Below, in pieces: positions 1-8,856 of a stretch of DNA of 23,611 nt; the first letter of the stretch is position 1; the number at the start of each line of letters is the position of its first letter. Made by a program: the position numbers and the translations under genes. Below the pieces are notes generated by a model. That model saw only the letters and a list, made by a program, of their open reading frames with translations, was not told where the DNA came from and did no database searches. Source of the DNA: CALJIC01 sp039805565 (GTDB lineage: Bacteria; Chloroflexota; Chloroflexia; Chloroflexales; Roseiflexaceae); contig JBDLTZ010000111.1 of assembly GCA_039805565.1 (NCBI GenBank), positions 1 through 23,611 on the forward strand, written 5' to 3'.

Positions 1-662
1 CGCAGCGCGGTTAGAAAGAGCTCGCGGTCGGTCACTTCGAGGCGGCCCTCGAACAGCACCGCCCCAAAGCGCAGCGGCATTGCTTCCACGTCCCCACGTC
101 CCGACCGCCGGCCACGCACACCCTCCTGCACGGCGGCGCGCGCGTCCGGCAGCTCAGGCGCTGCCGCTGTCTCAAGCATCCGGAAGCCGTGCCGCTCACC
201 TTTGCGCGCCAACCAGGCGAGTTGCTCCTCCTCCCGTAGCAGCGCCACGCGCTTGCCGAGCAGCGTGTTCTCCCGCCCTGGCGTGCGGTCGCTCAGCTTC
301 TTCGTCGGGTTGGCCCGTAGCCGGAAGAACAGCCGTACGCCGGCCGCGAGCTGGTCATACTCGCCGTCGAGCTGGCGCGTGGCTGGATTGCCGCGCCCGT
401 CCAGGTCCGGCCCGAGGTAGCCCGCCGGCAGGTGCTCCCAGCTCGGCGTTATCTTCGATTGGAGCAGAACGCGCACGAGACTCGGCGCGCCAGCCAATGG
501 CTCTGCCCGGTACAGCAGGCCGAAGTGCTCGCGCGCCTGTGCCCCCTCCGGAGCCTGCGGGAAGCCGCCCAGCAGAGTGCGGTGCAGCGCGTGGCAGTCG
601 CCGAGGTCGCGCCGCACCGGGCGGCTGCGGGTGTCGGCGATGATGCGTGTCAGGTAGCTCAT
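1..662 (-). CDS. cas6e: Cas6e (CasE/Cse3) crRNA endoribonuclease, 3' end beyond window
   Basis: Type I-E Cas6e cleaves the CRISPR transcript 3' of each repeat hairpin, stays on the crRNA and caps the Cascade complex. The ATG at 660-662 lies one base after the cas5e stop (TGA-G-ATG), which fixes the start. The first residues read MSYLTRIIADTRS, followed by DCHALHRTLLGGFP around residues 22-35. His27 of that motif matches the position of the catalytic histidine of the Thermus enzyme. The next recognisable block is PSWEHLPAGYLGP, then RLRANPTKK near the middle. About 220 codons are visible. The glycine-rich C-terminal loop (GIGSGKAFGFGLL in the decayed second copy) is not reached, so about 15-20 residues are missing at the edge. 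No frameshift or stop is present, unlike the copy at 13626. It is the last gene of the visible operon; cas1 and cas2 would be expected next. Confidence 0.93.
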   Translation of the reverse strand, partial: MSYLTRIIADTRSRPVRRDLGDCHALHRTLLGGFPQAPEGAQAREHFGLLYRAEPLAGAPSLVRVLLQSKITPSWEHLPAGYLGPDLDGRGNPATRQLDGEYDQLAAGVRLFFRLRANPTKKLSDRTPGRENTLLGKRVALLREEEQLAWLARKGERHGFRMLETAAAPELPDARAAVQEGVRGRRSGRGDVEAMPLRFGAVLFEGRLEVTDRELFLTAL

Positions 663-663
663 C

Positions 664-1473
664 TCAGCCCTCCAGGGTATTGATCGTCAGGCCACCCTCC
701 GGGTCGGACCGGCCTTCCGCGGGTGGCGCGAACCACGCCTCGCGAACGTAGCGCGGGTGGAAGAGGCGCCGCGCCGGCACGCCGATGTTGTCGCTCTGGC
801 GGTTGCCTTCGCCCGGCAGCGCCTCGAGCAGCAGTCGCAGCGCCTCCGGACGGCGCCGCTCCCATGCGGTCAACACGCGCGGCGAGAACAGTGGGCTTAC
901 CAAAGCATCCTCCAGCCGCTTGTGCTGGCCCACCGCCGCGTATACCGGGGTGGCCGGCACGCACGATTTGCGCCCGAGAAAGTATGGCCATACTGGGTTC
1001 TGCAGCGCCTCGGCCAGTGCTGCTACCTGCTCCGACTCGCCCTGGAGCGCCGCCAGAAATGAGGCGTCAGCCAGGTAGGTGCGTGTCGAGACATCGGTCT
1101 CGGGCTCCTTGGTGCTTGCGTTGATCTTGACCTTGATACGGCCTTTTACAACTTCCGCCGAGAGCACTCCACCGGCGTATGGCTCGTCGTGGAAGCGTGA
1201 GCCGCCAGTGTGGACCGCTTCGCCGTAGCGACCGCCACCGGTGGTGTGGTAATCGTGGAGCAGTGTGCCGGGCAGGTCCACCCGCACGCCCATCCGCAGC
1301 GCGTCGCCAAGTTCTCGCAGGCGTGCATCGTCGCGGCGGTAGCCCAGCGCGCAGCCGAGCAACCCGATCACCCCGGACTTCGTCGGTGCGTCGGCGGTGT
1401 CGCGCTCGCCCCAGCGAGCGCGCAGGCCCCACGCCTGGAGCGGCCCTTCAAGCCGCAGAAACAGTGTGTTCAT
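664..1473 (-). CDS. cas5e: Cas5e (CasD) Cascade subunit
   Basis: Cas5e is the Cascade subunit that binds the 5' handle of the crRNA and contacts Cse1. The 269-residue protein starts MNTLFLRLEGPLQAWG. The family N-terminal block continues with RARWGERDTADAPTKSGV and IGLLGCALGYRRDD (residues about 18-49). The central KEPETDVSTRTYLADASFL and PYFLGRKSCVPATPV blocks and the DNIGVPARRLFHPR C-terminal block are also typical. Length is usual for the family (about 220-270). An AGGAG sequence lies about 8 bases upstream of the ATG at 1471-1473, and the cas7e stop ends 9 bases before it. The diverged plus-strand copy at 12850-13623 shares every one of these blocks but carries an in-frame TAG, so this is the intact version. 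Confidence 0.95.
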   Translation of the reverse strand: MNTLFLRLEGPLQAWGLRARWGERDTADAPTKSGVIGLLGCALGYRRDDARLRELGDALRMGVRVDLPGTLLHDYHTTGGGRYGEAVHTGGSRFHDEPYAGGVLSAEVVKGRIKVKINASTKEPETDVSTRTYLADASFLAALQGESEQVAALAEALQNPVWPYFLGRKSCVPATPVYAAVGQHKRLEDALVSPLFSPRVLTAWERRRPEALRLLLEALPGEGNRQSDNIGVPARRLFHPRYVREAWFAPPAEGRSDPEGGLTINTLEG

Positions 1474-1482
1474 CAGGGGCTC

Positions 1483-2658
1483 CTACGCGCTCAGCGGCAA
1501 CCAGGCCAGCAGGTTGTCCAGTGTGGCGCACTCGTGCGCGCTGTCGAGCTCGAACGGCGCTGTGCTGAGGAAGGCGCGCTCGGCCGTCAACCCGTACATC
1601 GTGTTGATCTGAGGAACGTAGCGCTGGAGCGCTGCGGCGGAGGCTTCGACGAGCGACTGCTGTGCCGAGGCTCGCACCGGTCTGAGGAAGGCGTTGGCGT
1701 AGCTCACGGCCACCTTCCGCTGCCGCACCTCCACTAGCGCGAGATCGGGCAGGTTGTGCGCCGCGAAGCTGTTCTGCTTGCCGCTCGGGATGGCGAACAG
1801 CGCGGCGTGAACCAGCGCCCGCACGGTGGCCGCCGCGATATCACGCTCGCCCTGGACGTTCTGCACCAGCGTGTCCCAGTCGATCGAGAAGTACTTGTAG
1901 TAGGTCGCGCTGTTGAAGGCCGTCTCGCCGATGAAGCCGGCGCCCGACTCGCCCGAAATGTCGTCCACGGCGGTGTAGTAGTCGAACTCCTGCTCGACGG
2001 CATGAGTGGAGATGGCATGGGCCACCTGCACTGCGGCGTCTACGTCCTTGAACGGGCTGCTGGTGGTCATGCGGCCGAACATGGCGATATCCGGGGCATG
2101 GGGCACATACTTGTCGCCGGCCTCCTCGCGGTACTTGTCCCACTTGATCTCGGCGAACGCCTTACCGCCCCGCTCGCGGTACAACGTCACCAGGTCCTCG
2201 GCGAGCTGGGCGATCTCGGCGTGGGTCAGGAACATGAGCTGCTTGGTCTTCTGCCTCGGTGCGCGCACTTCCGCCGGCTCAGCCTTCGCACGCCCGCGCT
2301 TGGTGGTGGGAGCGTCGTCCGCAGCCTCGTCTCCACCGCTGCCTCCGCGATCCGCCTTGCCGAATTTCTCAGCGGCGTCAATGATTGCGGCCTTCGCCTC
2401 ATCGGCCAGCTCCAGCCCGGCAATCCGCTCGCGCACAAGTTCAGGGAGCAGCTGCGTGCGCTCGGCGAGCAGGTCGGGCGTGCCGGCGAAGTACGTGCGG
2501 AAGATCTCTGACCAGCGGATGCTGCGCTTGATGGCCTGGCTGGAGATGCGCGCCCGCCGGTAGCCGCCGAACAGGCAGTCCTTCGGGTCGCCGTTGTCGT
2601 CGCGGTTGAGGTTCGAGGGAGCGTGGTTCTGCAGCAGATGGACGGCGATCAGGGTCAT
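1483..2658 (-). CDS. cas7e: Cas7e (CasC/Cse4) Cascade backbone
   Basis: Cas7e forms the six-subunit filament that coats the crRNA spacer in Cascade. Residues 1-47 carry the family N-terminus: LLQNHAPSNLNRDDNGDPKD, then FGGYRRARISSQAIKR. Later blocks are MFGRMTTSSPFKDVDAAVQV (about 193-212), FNSATYYKYFSIDWD and IPSGKQNSFAAHNLPDLALV. At 391 residues it is longer than many homologues. The extra length is a charged, low-complexity stretch at residues about 101-139 that looks like a flexible linker. The ATG has an excellent AGGAGG upstream. The gene ends with TAG, which shows that TAG is used as a real stop in this genome. A 5'-truncated, IS-split relative lies at 9489-12853. Confidence 0.96.
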   Translation of the reverse strand: MTLIAVHLLQNHAPSNLNRDDNGDPKDCLFGGYRRARISSQAIKRSIRWSEIFRTYFAGTPDLLAERTQLLPELVRERIAGLELADEAKAAIIDAAEKFGKADRGGSGGDEAADDAPTTKRGRAKAEPAEVRAPRQKTKQLMFLTHAEIAQLAEDLVTLYRERGGKAFAEIKWDKYREEAGDKYVPHAPDIAMFGRMTTSSPFKDVDAAVQVAHAISTHAVEQEFDYYTAVDDISGESGAGFIGETAFNSATYYKYFSIDWDTLVQNVQGERDIAAATVRALVHAALFAIPSGKQNSFAAHNLPDLALVEVRQRKVAVSYANAFLRPVRASAQQSLVEASAAALQRYVPQINTMYGLTAERAFLSTAPFELDSAHECATLDNLLAWLPLSA

Positions 2659-2703
2659 GACTAACCTCCTGTTGTGCTTCTACACCTTCGAGTCGATCCG
2701 CTG

Positions 2704-3219
2704 TTATTCGGCGTTGGGGCGCTCACGCGCGCCCACGTAGTAGTCCCGTGCCCAGCGCTTCTGCACTGGCTTTCCCTCGCGCTCCCAGCCCAGCATGTCG
2801 CCCAGAAGCGCGACCCAGTCCACTGGCTGCTCGCCGGCCGCGGCGAGGCGCACAGCCTGGCGCAGACGGAAGGGGAGCTGGTCGCGGTCGCTGTCGAGCA
2901 GTGTCTGGAAGCGCCGGTCGCGGCTGTTGGCGCGCTCGTCGTCGCCACGTATGCGCCGCAAGGTGGTGCCGAGGCTTCCCGCACCTGCCCGGTGCGGTGC
3001 CAGAGGGAACAGCGTCGCCACCAGGAAGTAGTCCTCCTGCCGCTGCTCCGGCACCTCGTACGGCAGCGCCTGGAAGAAAACGCGGTGGACATCGCGGGCC
3101 TCGCCGAGCGTGCGCCCGGCGTTGCGACGTAGCCGGGCGCGTCCCCCGGCGTCAAGCCGCTCGAGGCTTGTCACGAACTCGATCAACGGGCGCTCCCACG
3201 GGCGGTGCTGGTTACTCAT
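2704..3219 (-). CDS. cse2: Cse2 (CasB) small Cascade subunit
   Basis: Cse2 dimerises along the Cascade belly and stabilises the R-loop. The 171-residue product is basic and arginine-rich, as expected. It has an N-terminal helical block (IEFVTSLERLDAGGRARLRR), a central DYFLVATLFPLAPHRAG segment and a C-terminal QPVDWVALLGDMLGWEREGK segment. Length is usual for the family (about 160-200). The assignment rests mainly on gene order between cse1 and cas7e plus these weakly conserved blocks. The start ATG at 3217-3219 overlaps the cse1 3' end by 8 bases and has AAGGAG about 8 bases upstream, which implies translational coupling. No counterpart survives in the second locus. Confidence 0.9.
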   Translation of the reverse strand: MSNQHRPWERPLIEFVTSLERLDAGGRARLRRNAGRTLGEARDVHRVFFQALPYEVPEQRQEDYFLVATLFPLAPHRAGAGSLGTTLRRIRGDDERANSRDRRFQTLLDSDRDQLPFRLRQAVRLAAAGEQPVDWVALLGDMLGWEREGKPVQKRWARDYYVGARERPNAE

Positions 3220-4822
3220 GGAGCCACTCCTTTTGCTTGTTGCTCAGCTGCGCCGCGCAGTGAGCCTGAGCCTCCACCTGTGCTCGTAGCGCATCGGCGC
3301 GCTCACCGACCTGCCCGGACGCCTCGTCGAACACCCGCCGCCCTGTACGCACCAGCGTGTCGGCCCAGCCACGCAGTGCGTCGTCGCGCGCCTCCGGCAC
3401 GGCCATCGCAAATGTCAGCGCGCGGAAAGCCGGCGCCATACGCTCCCAGTAGGTCGCCAGCATTCGCGCACGCAGCATCTTGTACCGCACCACCTTCTGG
3501 TTTATCCGCTCTCCCAAACGGCGCTTCGGCCGGAAGTGCCGGTCGAAGACAAAGCCCATCTCGCGCTCGGCCTCGCCTGACCAGCGCAGGGCATCTTCGA
3601 CATATGTCGCGCCTACAGGATCGGCGAGCAGAGCGGGCGGAGCTTCGAGTGCCTCATCGAGCCACTCGAAAAACTTAGCCTTGCCATCGGTACGGATGCT
3701 AATGCAGCGTACCTGCACCGCTTGGCTTGGATCGAACACATCGCGGTCGACCAGCATGCCGAGTTGTCGTACCACGCGCGGCCGCAGTTGCTCCTCTCGC
3801 TCGGCGAGCAGCAGCCCGCCGTACTCGCGCCAGAGCGCCTTTCCCTCCTGCGGCCGCACAGGCACACGTCCCTCCACCTTGTTTTTGCCACCCGGTTCGC
3901 GAAATGCTGCGAAGGGGTCATCCCAGACTCCCACCCCCTCGTTCAACCAGTGCCCCATCTCGAACAACATCTCGCTGACCGCGACGCTCGTCGCTGCGTC
4001 GCACTGCGTGCAGCGGCCAGCTGCGGCCTTGGGGTAGAGCCGCATCCGGCGCGCCGGGAAAGTCAGGCTCTCGATGTAGCCCACCGCACTCACCTGCCGG
4101 CCGCGCGCGACAGCCTCGGAGCCATTCCAACCAGCAATATCCGCGCGTCCTCGGTCAGCTGCTGCGGGAAGGTAGTCCGCAGCCACGAGCGAGAGGGTGA
4201 GCCCCTCGAACAGCGATCTTCCCACCGGCAGGACATAGATCGGCGGGACACCGTTGATCGATGGACGAATGCCTGGGCCGCCTGACGATGCAAAGGCTGC
4301 GATGGTCAGGAGGCCACGCGCGCAGCACGCCGGACAGACCTGATGGCCTTCGTCGGTTACGTGGTGGAAGTGGGTGCGATTTGTGGCTCCCGGCACCTCG
4401 TTGAACAAGGCTGACACCGCCTTTGGATCGCCCCAGTCGTTCTTCCGCCCTCGCTCCGGCTTGCGCCAGCCGTCCAGCGGCACATCGCCCGTTTGGAGAA
4501 ACGGCGTCGTCGGGTGGAACAGGTCGAAGCGGCCGGCATGCTGCGCGGCGAACGCGTCGAGCAGCCCGTTGTCAAACTGTCCCGTTGCCAGAATGCCCTC
4601 CAGGGCGTCCAGGTCTGTCGGTTGGTAGATCGCCTGCAGAATGGCGGCGAGCAGCCGGTGGACGCCGGCCACCACCAGTGGCGAGGGGTCGTGGAGCGCG
4701 CGCAGCTCGTGCGCCCGTGCCAGGCAGGCGTGGATGCTCAGCTCGCACACCTCGCCATCGGCCGTGACCACACGGATCCAGGGCGCGTGCCAAAGGTTGA
4801 AGCTGAATGGTGGGTCGGTCAC
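3212..4822 (-). CDS. cse1: Cse1 (CasA/Cas8e) large Cascade subunit, PAM recognition
   Basis: Cse1 recognises the PAM, seeds the R-loop and recruits Cas3. The 536-residue protein begins FSFNLWHAPWIRVVTADGEV, the characteristic N-terminus of the family. It goes on with ANGVHRLLAA-type and LFHPTTPFLQTGDV blocks (about 100-113). CPAC at residues 163-166 and CTQC at 271-274 form a four-cysteine set that probably binds zinc, as in several Cse1 proteins. The C-terminal half is the expected helical bundle region (YWERMAPAFRALTFAM). Translation starts at a GTG (4820-4822) that overlaps the cas3 stop by the sequence GTGA, a classic coupling arrangement. Length is normal for the family (about 500-560). 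Confidence 0.95.
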   Translation of the reverse strand: MTDPPFSFNLWHAPWIRVVTADGEVCELSIHACLARAHELRALHDPSPLVVAGVHRLLAAILQAIYQPTDLDALEGILATGQFDNGLLDAFAAQHAGRFDLFHPTTPFLQTGDVPLDGWRKPERGRKNDWGDPKAVSALFNEVPGATNRTHFHHVTDEGHQVCPACCARGLLTIAAFASSGGPGIRPSINGVPPIYVLPVGRSLFEGLTLSLVAADYLPAAADRGRADIAGWNGSEAVARGRQVSAVGYIESLTFPARRMRLYPKAAAGRCTQCDAATSVAVSEMLFEMGHWLNEGVGVWDDPFAAFREPGGKNKVEGRVPVRPQEGKALWREYGGLLLAEREEQLRPRVVRQLGMLVDRDVFDPSQAVQVRCISIRTDGKAKFFEWLDEALEAPPALLADPVGATYVEDALRWSGEAEREMGFVFDRHFRPKRRLGERINQKVVRYKMLRARMLATYWERMAPAFRALTFAMAVPEARDDALRGWADTLVRTGRRVFDEASGQVGERADALRAQVEAQAHCAAQLSNKQKEWLHE

Positions 4823-7596
4823 GTCTCCTCCTTATCGATCACAAGTCCGAGCTCCGGGTCAAGCCGCATGCGCCGGCCGTCGATAGACGCCGTATGGTTG
4901 CGGTCCAGCAGCAGCGGGTGAACCGAGCGCAGCAGCAACGGTAGATCGCCCCAGGGCCAGCGCAGCTCTCGGGCGCGCCCCTCGTCGCGAAAGGCCGCGA
5001 TGATCCGGGGGTCGCTGATCGGCACGCTCCTGGCGAGCAGGTCCTTCTGGCTGGTGGCCGAGGGGCTATCGAGCGGCGGCGGCACGTCCGGGTCGAGCCT
5101 ACGAGTCCCGTACACGTCGAGCGCAAGTGCGCCATCTACGCGGTACACCGGCACCACCGTGACTCGGTCGCCGAGGCGCGTCTTCGCGGCCTGCCAGCGC
5201 GCCAGCTGCCCTTCCTCATCCTCGATAAAGTCGAGGGATGCGGCCTCGGTGATCGCTCCTCTGCTGGTGGCGTCCGGAATGAGTTGGCGTCGGGCTTGGG
5301 CACTCTGCTCGTGCATCGACCGCTCGTAACGCTCCCAGGCGCGGGCCATCGTTTCGCTGTAGACTGCGCCAATCGGGATGCGCGCCTCGGGCGTGTAGAC
5401 AGCCTCGATCAGCGGGCGGTAATCGCGTGGAAGTACGACTTCGTGCGTGTCGTCCACCGTCCCTTCGCGCAGCACGGCCCAACTGCGCCACAGCACGTAG
5501 GGTTCGTAGATGCGCTCCCAGGGCTTCCAGGCGGGTAGGCCGCTTTCGCCCAGCGGGACGACGACCTCCAGTATCGGGGTGGTGTGCCGCTGGGGACGGC
5601 TTCGGATGTGACGGTGCAGGCGACCCGCGCGCTGGAGCAGCAGGTCCACCGGCGCGAAGTCGCTCACCATCACATCCACGTCGTAGTCCAGGCTCTGTTC
5701 GAGTACCTGGGTGCCCACGATGATCATTGGCTGCTCCAGGGTGCGGGCAGTCTTAGGGCCGACGAACGCGTCGATCGTGCTTTCGCGCCGCTGCCGCTCC
5801 TCAAGCGGGAAGCGCGCGTGGAGCAGCACGCGGTGTTCAGCGGGAAGCATCGCCAGGAGCTCGTTATAGATCGCCTGGGCCTCGTCCACCCGGTTGCAGA
5901 TGCGTGCTACGGCGCCGCCCTCGGCCACGAGCTCGAACAGACGCTGCGCCTCAACCGCAGGGTCTTGCTGGCGGCGCATACGGAGCTGGAAGCGCTGCTC
6001 GGGCCGGAACGCACCAGGCGTAAGACGGCGGCCGCTATCAGCGCGGTAGAGCGAAAGCGCCGGGTACGGGAGCTCGGCGGATATGTCCGACGCCACGTCG
6101 TCGTGTCCCAGCCCGCGGCGGTAGCTTGCCACGAGCGCGCGGTGCCGGCTTGCGGGGAGCGTGGCGGACAGCAGCACCACCGATACGCCCAGGCTGGCGA
6201 GCCAGGCGAGCGTGTGGTCGATGATCGTGCTCATGTAGGTGTCGTAGGCGTGGACCTCATCGATCACCACCACTTTTTCGGCCAGGGCGAAGAGCCGCAG
6301 CGCGTAGTGGCGCACGTTGAGGCCGCCGAGCTCGATCTGGTCCACAGTGCCGACGCCGAAGGGCGCCAGCATCGCCTTCTTCGATCCGGCGAACCACTGG
6401 AGCGCCGCAGCCGCACTCGCGGCGGCCGGGTCGGCCTCGTCGCTGTCGCCGGCTAGTGCGGCGCGGCGGAGGTCCTCCTGCACCAGCAGTTCCTGGCTGT
6501 GGGTCAGCCGGACGGCCGCGCCGTACAGGTTGAAATAGAAGCGTGACAGGCGTGAGAACATCTGGTTGCCTGTGGCCATCGTGGGCAACGCGAAGAAGAG
6601 CTCATCCTGACCGCCGCTATCCGCCAAGCGCTGGGAAAGAGCAAGGGCTGTCTCCGTCTTCCCCTCGCCGGTAGGCGCCTCGATCACGGCCAGCAGCGGC
6701 CCGGCAAGATCATCATCGCTCACCATATCTACCGCGCGTTGCAGCGGATGAGGCGTGACGATCTCGGGGAAAAGTGCGCTGAATCCGTGATACTGGCGTA
6801 TCTGCCGCGTAAGGAGAAGGCCTGCTTGTTCGATCGCGTCTGCCGCGCGTGTGCGGCTCAGCTCTAGGTATGTTGTCAAACGCACGCCAGCGCTTGCAGG
6901 AAAGTACTCGCTGTTTGAGCCGAGCCAATCACTTAGGATGATAAACCCCGTCAGCGCAACTGTGGCCGGGCGCAGGCTGCGCGGCTCACCGATCGCAGCA
7001 AGAGAGCCGGCGCCAGGGAGCAAGGTCTTCAGCAGAGTGTAGCTCTCGTGACGCCAGGTAGCCCAGGGCACAGAGCCACGCTCAGAGCGTGCAAGGCGTG
7101 CGCCGATCTCCTGGAGCCTCCCTTGCGTAAAACGCCCATGGTGACCGCCCATCGCATCACGGAGCGCCCACATGAGATTTCGGGCCGCGCCCGGTTCCCG
7201 CTGCCGTAGGTTGTCGTGCAACCACACGGCACTGATCTCCGCGTGGTAGATCGGCTGTGTCGAGTCAGGGCCAAAGACGATGCCTAGCTCACTGGCGAGA
7301 CGATCGCGCTGCTGTCGGGCTGCCTCCTGCTTTGCCTGCCCCTGGAACGCCGCAGAGATCTTACCGAGGTCGTGGGTTGCGATCAGAAAGGGCAGCCATG
7401 CGACGAGCGCGTCGGGGTCGCAGCCATCCCAGGCATGCAGTAGCGCGTGGCGCAGGCGAGGCGCGCCATCGCGCAGCAACGCCTCCGCCACGAACGCCAC
7501 GTCGAGCATGTGATAGATCGCCGGGTGGTACGCCGCCGTGGGGTCACCACGCTTGGGAGTCTTTCCCCAAAACACACGCAGCTCGTTAGTCTCCAT
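4819..7596 (-). CDS. cas3: Cas3 HD nuclease-helicase, type I-E
   Basis: Cas3 nicks and unwinds DNA marked by Cascade. The N-terminal HD nuclease domain has H24 and H29 in AAYHPAIYHML, HDLGK at 75-79 and GGHHG at 150-154. The superfamily 2 helicase follows: Walker A APTGEGKT at 307-314, DEVH at 446-449, SAT at 477-479 and motif VI QRAGRLHRH at 655-663. A C-terminal domain extends to residue 925. All catalytic motifs are present, so the enzyme looks functional. Length is typical (about 850-950). The start has GGAGG just upstream and overlaps the end of the WYL regulator gene by 11 bases. The stop overlaps the cse1 GTG. No cas3 remains at the second locus. Confidence 0.97.
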   Translation of the reverse strand: METNELRVFWGKTPKRGDPTAAYHPAIYHMLDVAFVAEALLRDGAPRLRHALLHAWDGCDPDALVAWLPFLIATHDLGKISAAFQGQAKQEAARQQRDRLASELGIVFGPDSTQPIYHAEISAVWLHDNLRQREPGAARNLMWALRDAMGGHHGRFTQGRLQEIGARLARSERGSVPWATWRHESYTLLKTLLPGAGSLAAIGEPRSLRPATVALTGFIILSDWLGSNSEYFPASAGVRLTTYLELSRTRAADAIEQAGLLLTRQIRQYHGFSALFPEIVTPHPLQRAVDMVSDDDLAGPLLAVIEAPTGEGKTETALALSQRLADSGGQDELFFALPTMATGNQMFSRLSRFYFNLYGAAVRLTHSQELLVQEDLRRAALAGDSDEADPAAASAAAALQWFAGSKKAMLAPFGVGTVDQIELGGLNVRHYALRLFALAEKVVVIDEVHAYDTYMSTIIDHTLAWLASLGVSVVLLSATLPASRHRALVASYRRGLGHDDVASDISAELPYPALSLYRADSGRRLTPGAFRPEQRFQLRMRRQQDPAVEAQRLFELVAEGGAVARICNRVDEAQAIYNELLAMLPAEHRVLLHARFPLEERQRRESTIDAFVGPKTARTLEQPMIIVGTQVLEQSLDYDVDVMVSDFAPVDLLLQRAGRLHRHIRSRPQRHTTPILEVVVPLGESGLPAWKPWERIYEPYVLWRSWAVLREGTVDDTHEVVLPRDYRPLIEAVYTPEARIPIGAVYSETMARAWERYERSMHEQSAQARRQLIPDATSRGAITEAASLDFIEDEEGQLARWQAAKTRLGDRVTVVPVYRVDGALALDVYGTRRLDPDVPPPLDSPSATSQKDLLARSVPISDPRIIAAFRDEGRARELRWPWGDLPLLLRSVHPLLLDRNHTASIDGRRMRLDPELGLVIDKEET

Positions 7597-8593
7597 GCAC
7601 TCCCTCCGCCTGGCTGCTGGTGATGCTGTATGCCTGCGCCATCTCCCGGATCTCCTGCTTGACCTCGGCGCGCAGGCTTTCGGGCGACAGCACAGTCACC
7701 GCGGAGCCCCACTGGCGTATCCACGGCTTAAACTCCATCGTGCTGCCGATGTGGACGGTGAAGAGGCAGGAGCCATCGGGAAGGTCTTCAATGCGCTGGC
7801 TGGGATGCCATACGCTCTCCTTCACCCTCCGGACCACCGATGGGACGAAGCGCAGGGTCACTTCCGTCGCGCTGTCATCACGCCAGATGACCCCCCATGC
7901 TTGGGCGAGGAGCCCTTGTGCATCAAACTGATCTGGGACAATAAAGCGCTCATCAGTCAGTGTTGCCTCCACAATGCGCTCAACCTTGAACGTCCGCAAC
8001 GCTCCCCGTAGCTCGTCGAACCCAATGACGTAGCACGCGTACCCAATGCCTGAGGGCTCGATGAAGTAGGGTGCGAACAGCCGCGTCGTCAACTCGTTCT
8101 TGTTGTACGCCCAGTAGCGTACGTTTACCTTCCGGCCCTCACCCCATCCCTGCGTCAGCGTCTCCAGCACCGCAACGTACTCGCGCCGGACCCGGCGTTC
8201 GCGTACTGCGGCCGCAGCATTAGCGACGTGCCTTGCTATCAGGGGGGCTTTGATATCCAGCGCGTCGGCGAGCTTCTCGAGCGCGCGCACGACGTGCGGG
8301 TTGTGTTCATCGCTGTGGCGTGAGAGGAGCCGCGCGGCGAGGTACAGCGCGAGCGCCTCGTGGCTGCTGAGCTTTACCGCGTGCAGTGAGCGCCGGTGAT
8401 CAATGAGGTAGCGCCTACCCTGCTTGATAAGCCCCGTTCCTCTACCCTCGAGTAAGCCGAGATCGCGACGGATTGTGTCTGAGTCGACGCCAAACGCAGC
8501 CGCGAGCTCGCTCGTTGTCATTCCCTCAACACTACGTGCGAGCCTGCGCTCAATGTCGTCCAGTCGTTCATACCGGCTATCAGAACGAGTCAT
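7586..8593 (-). CDS. WYL-domain transcriptional regulator heading the cas operon
   Basis: Probable DNA-binding regulator of the type I-E operon that senses a ligand, perhaps a nucleotide or nucleic acid, through a WYL domain. Residues about 20-50 form a helix-turn-helix (MTTSELAAAFGVDSDTIRRD). Residues about 155-212 are the WYL core (NVRYWAYNKNEL, then YACYVIGFDELRGALRTFK); CYV replaces the literal W-Y-L. Residues about 245-322 match the WCX dimerisation region (LRFVPSVVRRVKESVW). I chose the ATG at 8591-8593, which gives 335 residues, because GGAGG sits 6 bases upstream. A longer upstream reading lacks conserved features. The 3' end overlaps cas3 by 11 bases, so the two are almost certainly co-transcribed. 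WYL proteins are known companions and repressors of CRISPR-Cas loci. Control of this operon is inferred from position. Confidence 0.88.
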   Translation of the reverse strand: MTRSDSRYERLDDIERRLARSVEGMTTSELAAAFGVDSDTIRRDLGLLEGRGTGLIKQGRRYLIDHRRSLHAVKLSSHEALALYLAARLLSRHSDEHNPHVVRALEKLADALDIKAPLIARHVANAAAAVRERRVRREYVAVLETLTQGWGEGRKVNVRYWAYNKNELTTRLFAPYFIEPSGIGYACYVIGFDELRGALRTFKVERIVEATLTDERFIVPDQFDAQGLLAQAWGVIWRDDSATEVTLRFVPSVVRRVKESVWHPSQRIEDLPDGSCLFTVHIGSTMEFKPWIRQWGSAVTVLSPESLRAEVKQEIREMAQAYSITSSQAEGVHGD

Positions 8594-8634
8594 TTCTACC
8601 TCCACGACACTCTTAAGGCAGGCTACCACACGAC

Positions 8635-8657
8635 AACCGCAAATCCTGCGGTTTTTT
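8635..8657 (+). terminator. Stem-loop with T-run in the cas operon leader region
   Basis: AACCGCA (8635-8641) pairs perfectly with TGCGGTT (8647-8653) across a 5-base loop and runs into six T residues (8652-8657) on the plus strand. On that strand it resembles an intrinsic terminator, which would stop transcription antisense to the WYL gene. On the minus strand it lies in the 5' leader of the cas operon, about 40 bases before the WYL start. It could also be an operator inverted repeat for the WYL protein. Which role is real is not decided by sequence. Confidence 0.45.
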
Positions 8658-8847
8658 CGTGGCGCTGCCAGGAATATGCGAGAAAGACCGTACCGTGTCC
8701 GAGCATTCCTGCTCATACAACCGTTCCAATAAGTGTCTGTGATACGCCAGCGGAGGCACCTCTCGAGGACATGACAGCTGGCAAGCATTCGTCAATCACG
8801 CACAGAACTATGTGTATGCTCTTGATCTCGCCAACCGATGCGGGTGC

Positions 8848-8856
8848 TGCTATGAT
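8848..8856 (+). promoter_or_regulatory. Possible extended -10 promoter element for the STAND fragment
   Basis: TGCTATGAT matches the extended -10 pattern TGnTATAAT with one mismatch in the hexamer. It lies about 95 bases before the ATG at 8950. No good -35 hexamer is present at the normal distance, which is acceptable for extended -10 promoters but leaves the call weak. Confidence 0.3.

Noticed and set aside
8613..8795. A 60-residue minus-strand frame upstream of the WYL gene, and the 65-residue N-terminal extension of the WYL frame
   Set aside because: Neither has a ribosome site or recognisable composition, while ATG 8593 has GGAGG at ideal spacing and opens directly into the helix-turn-helix domain.
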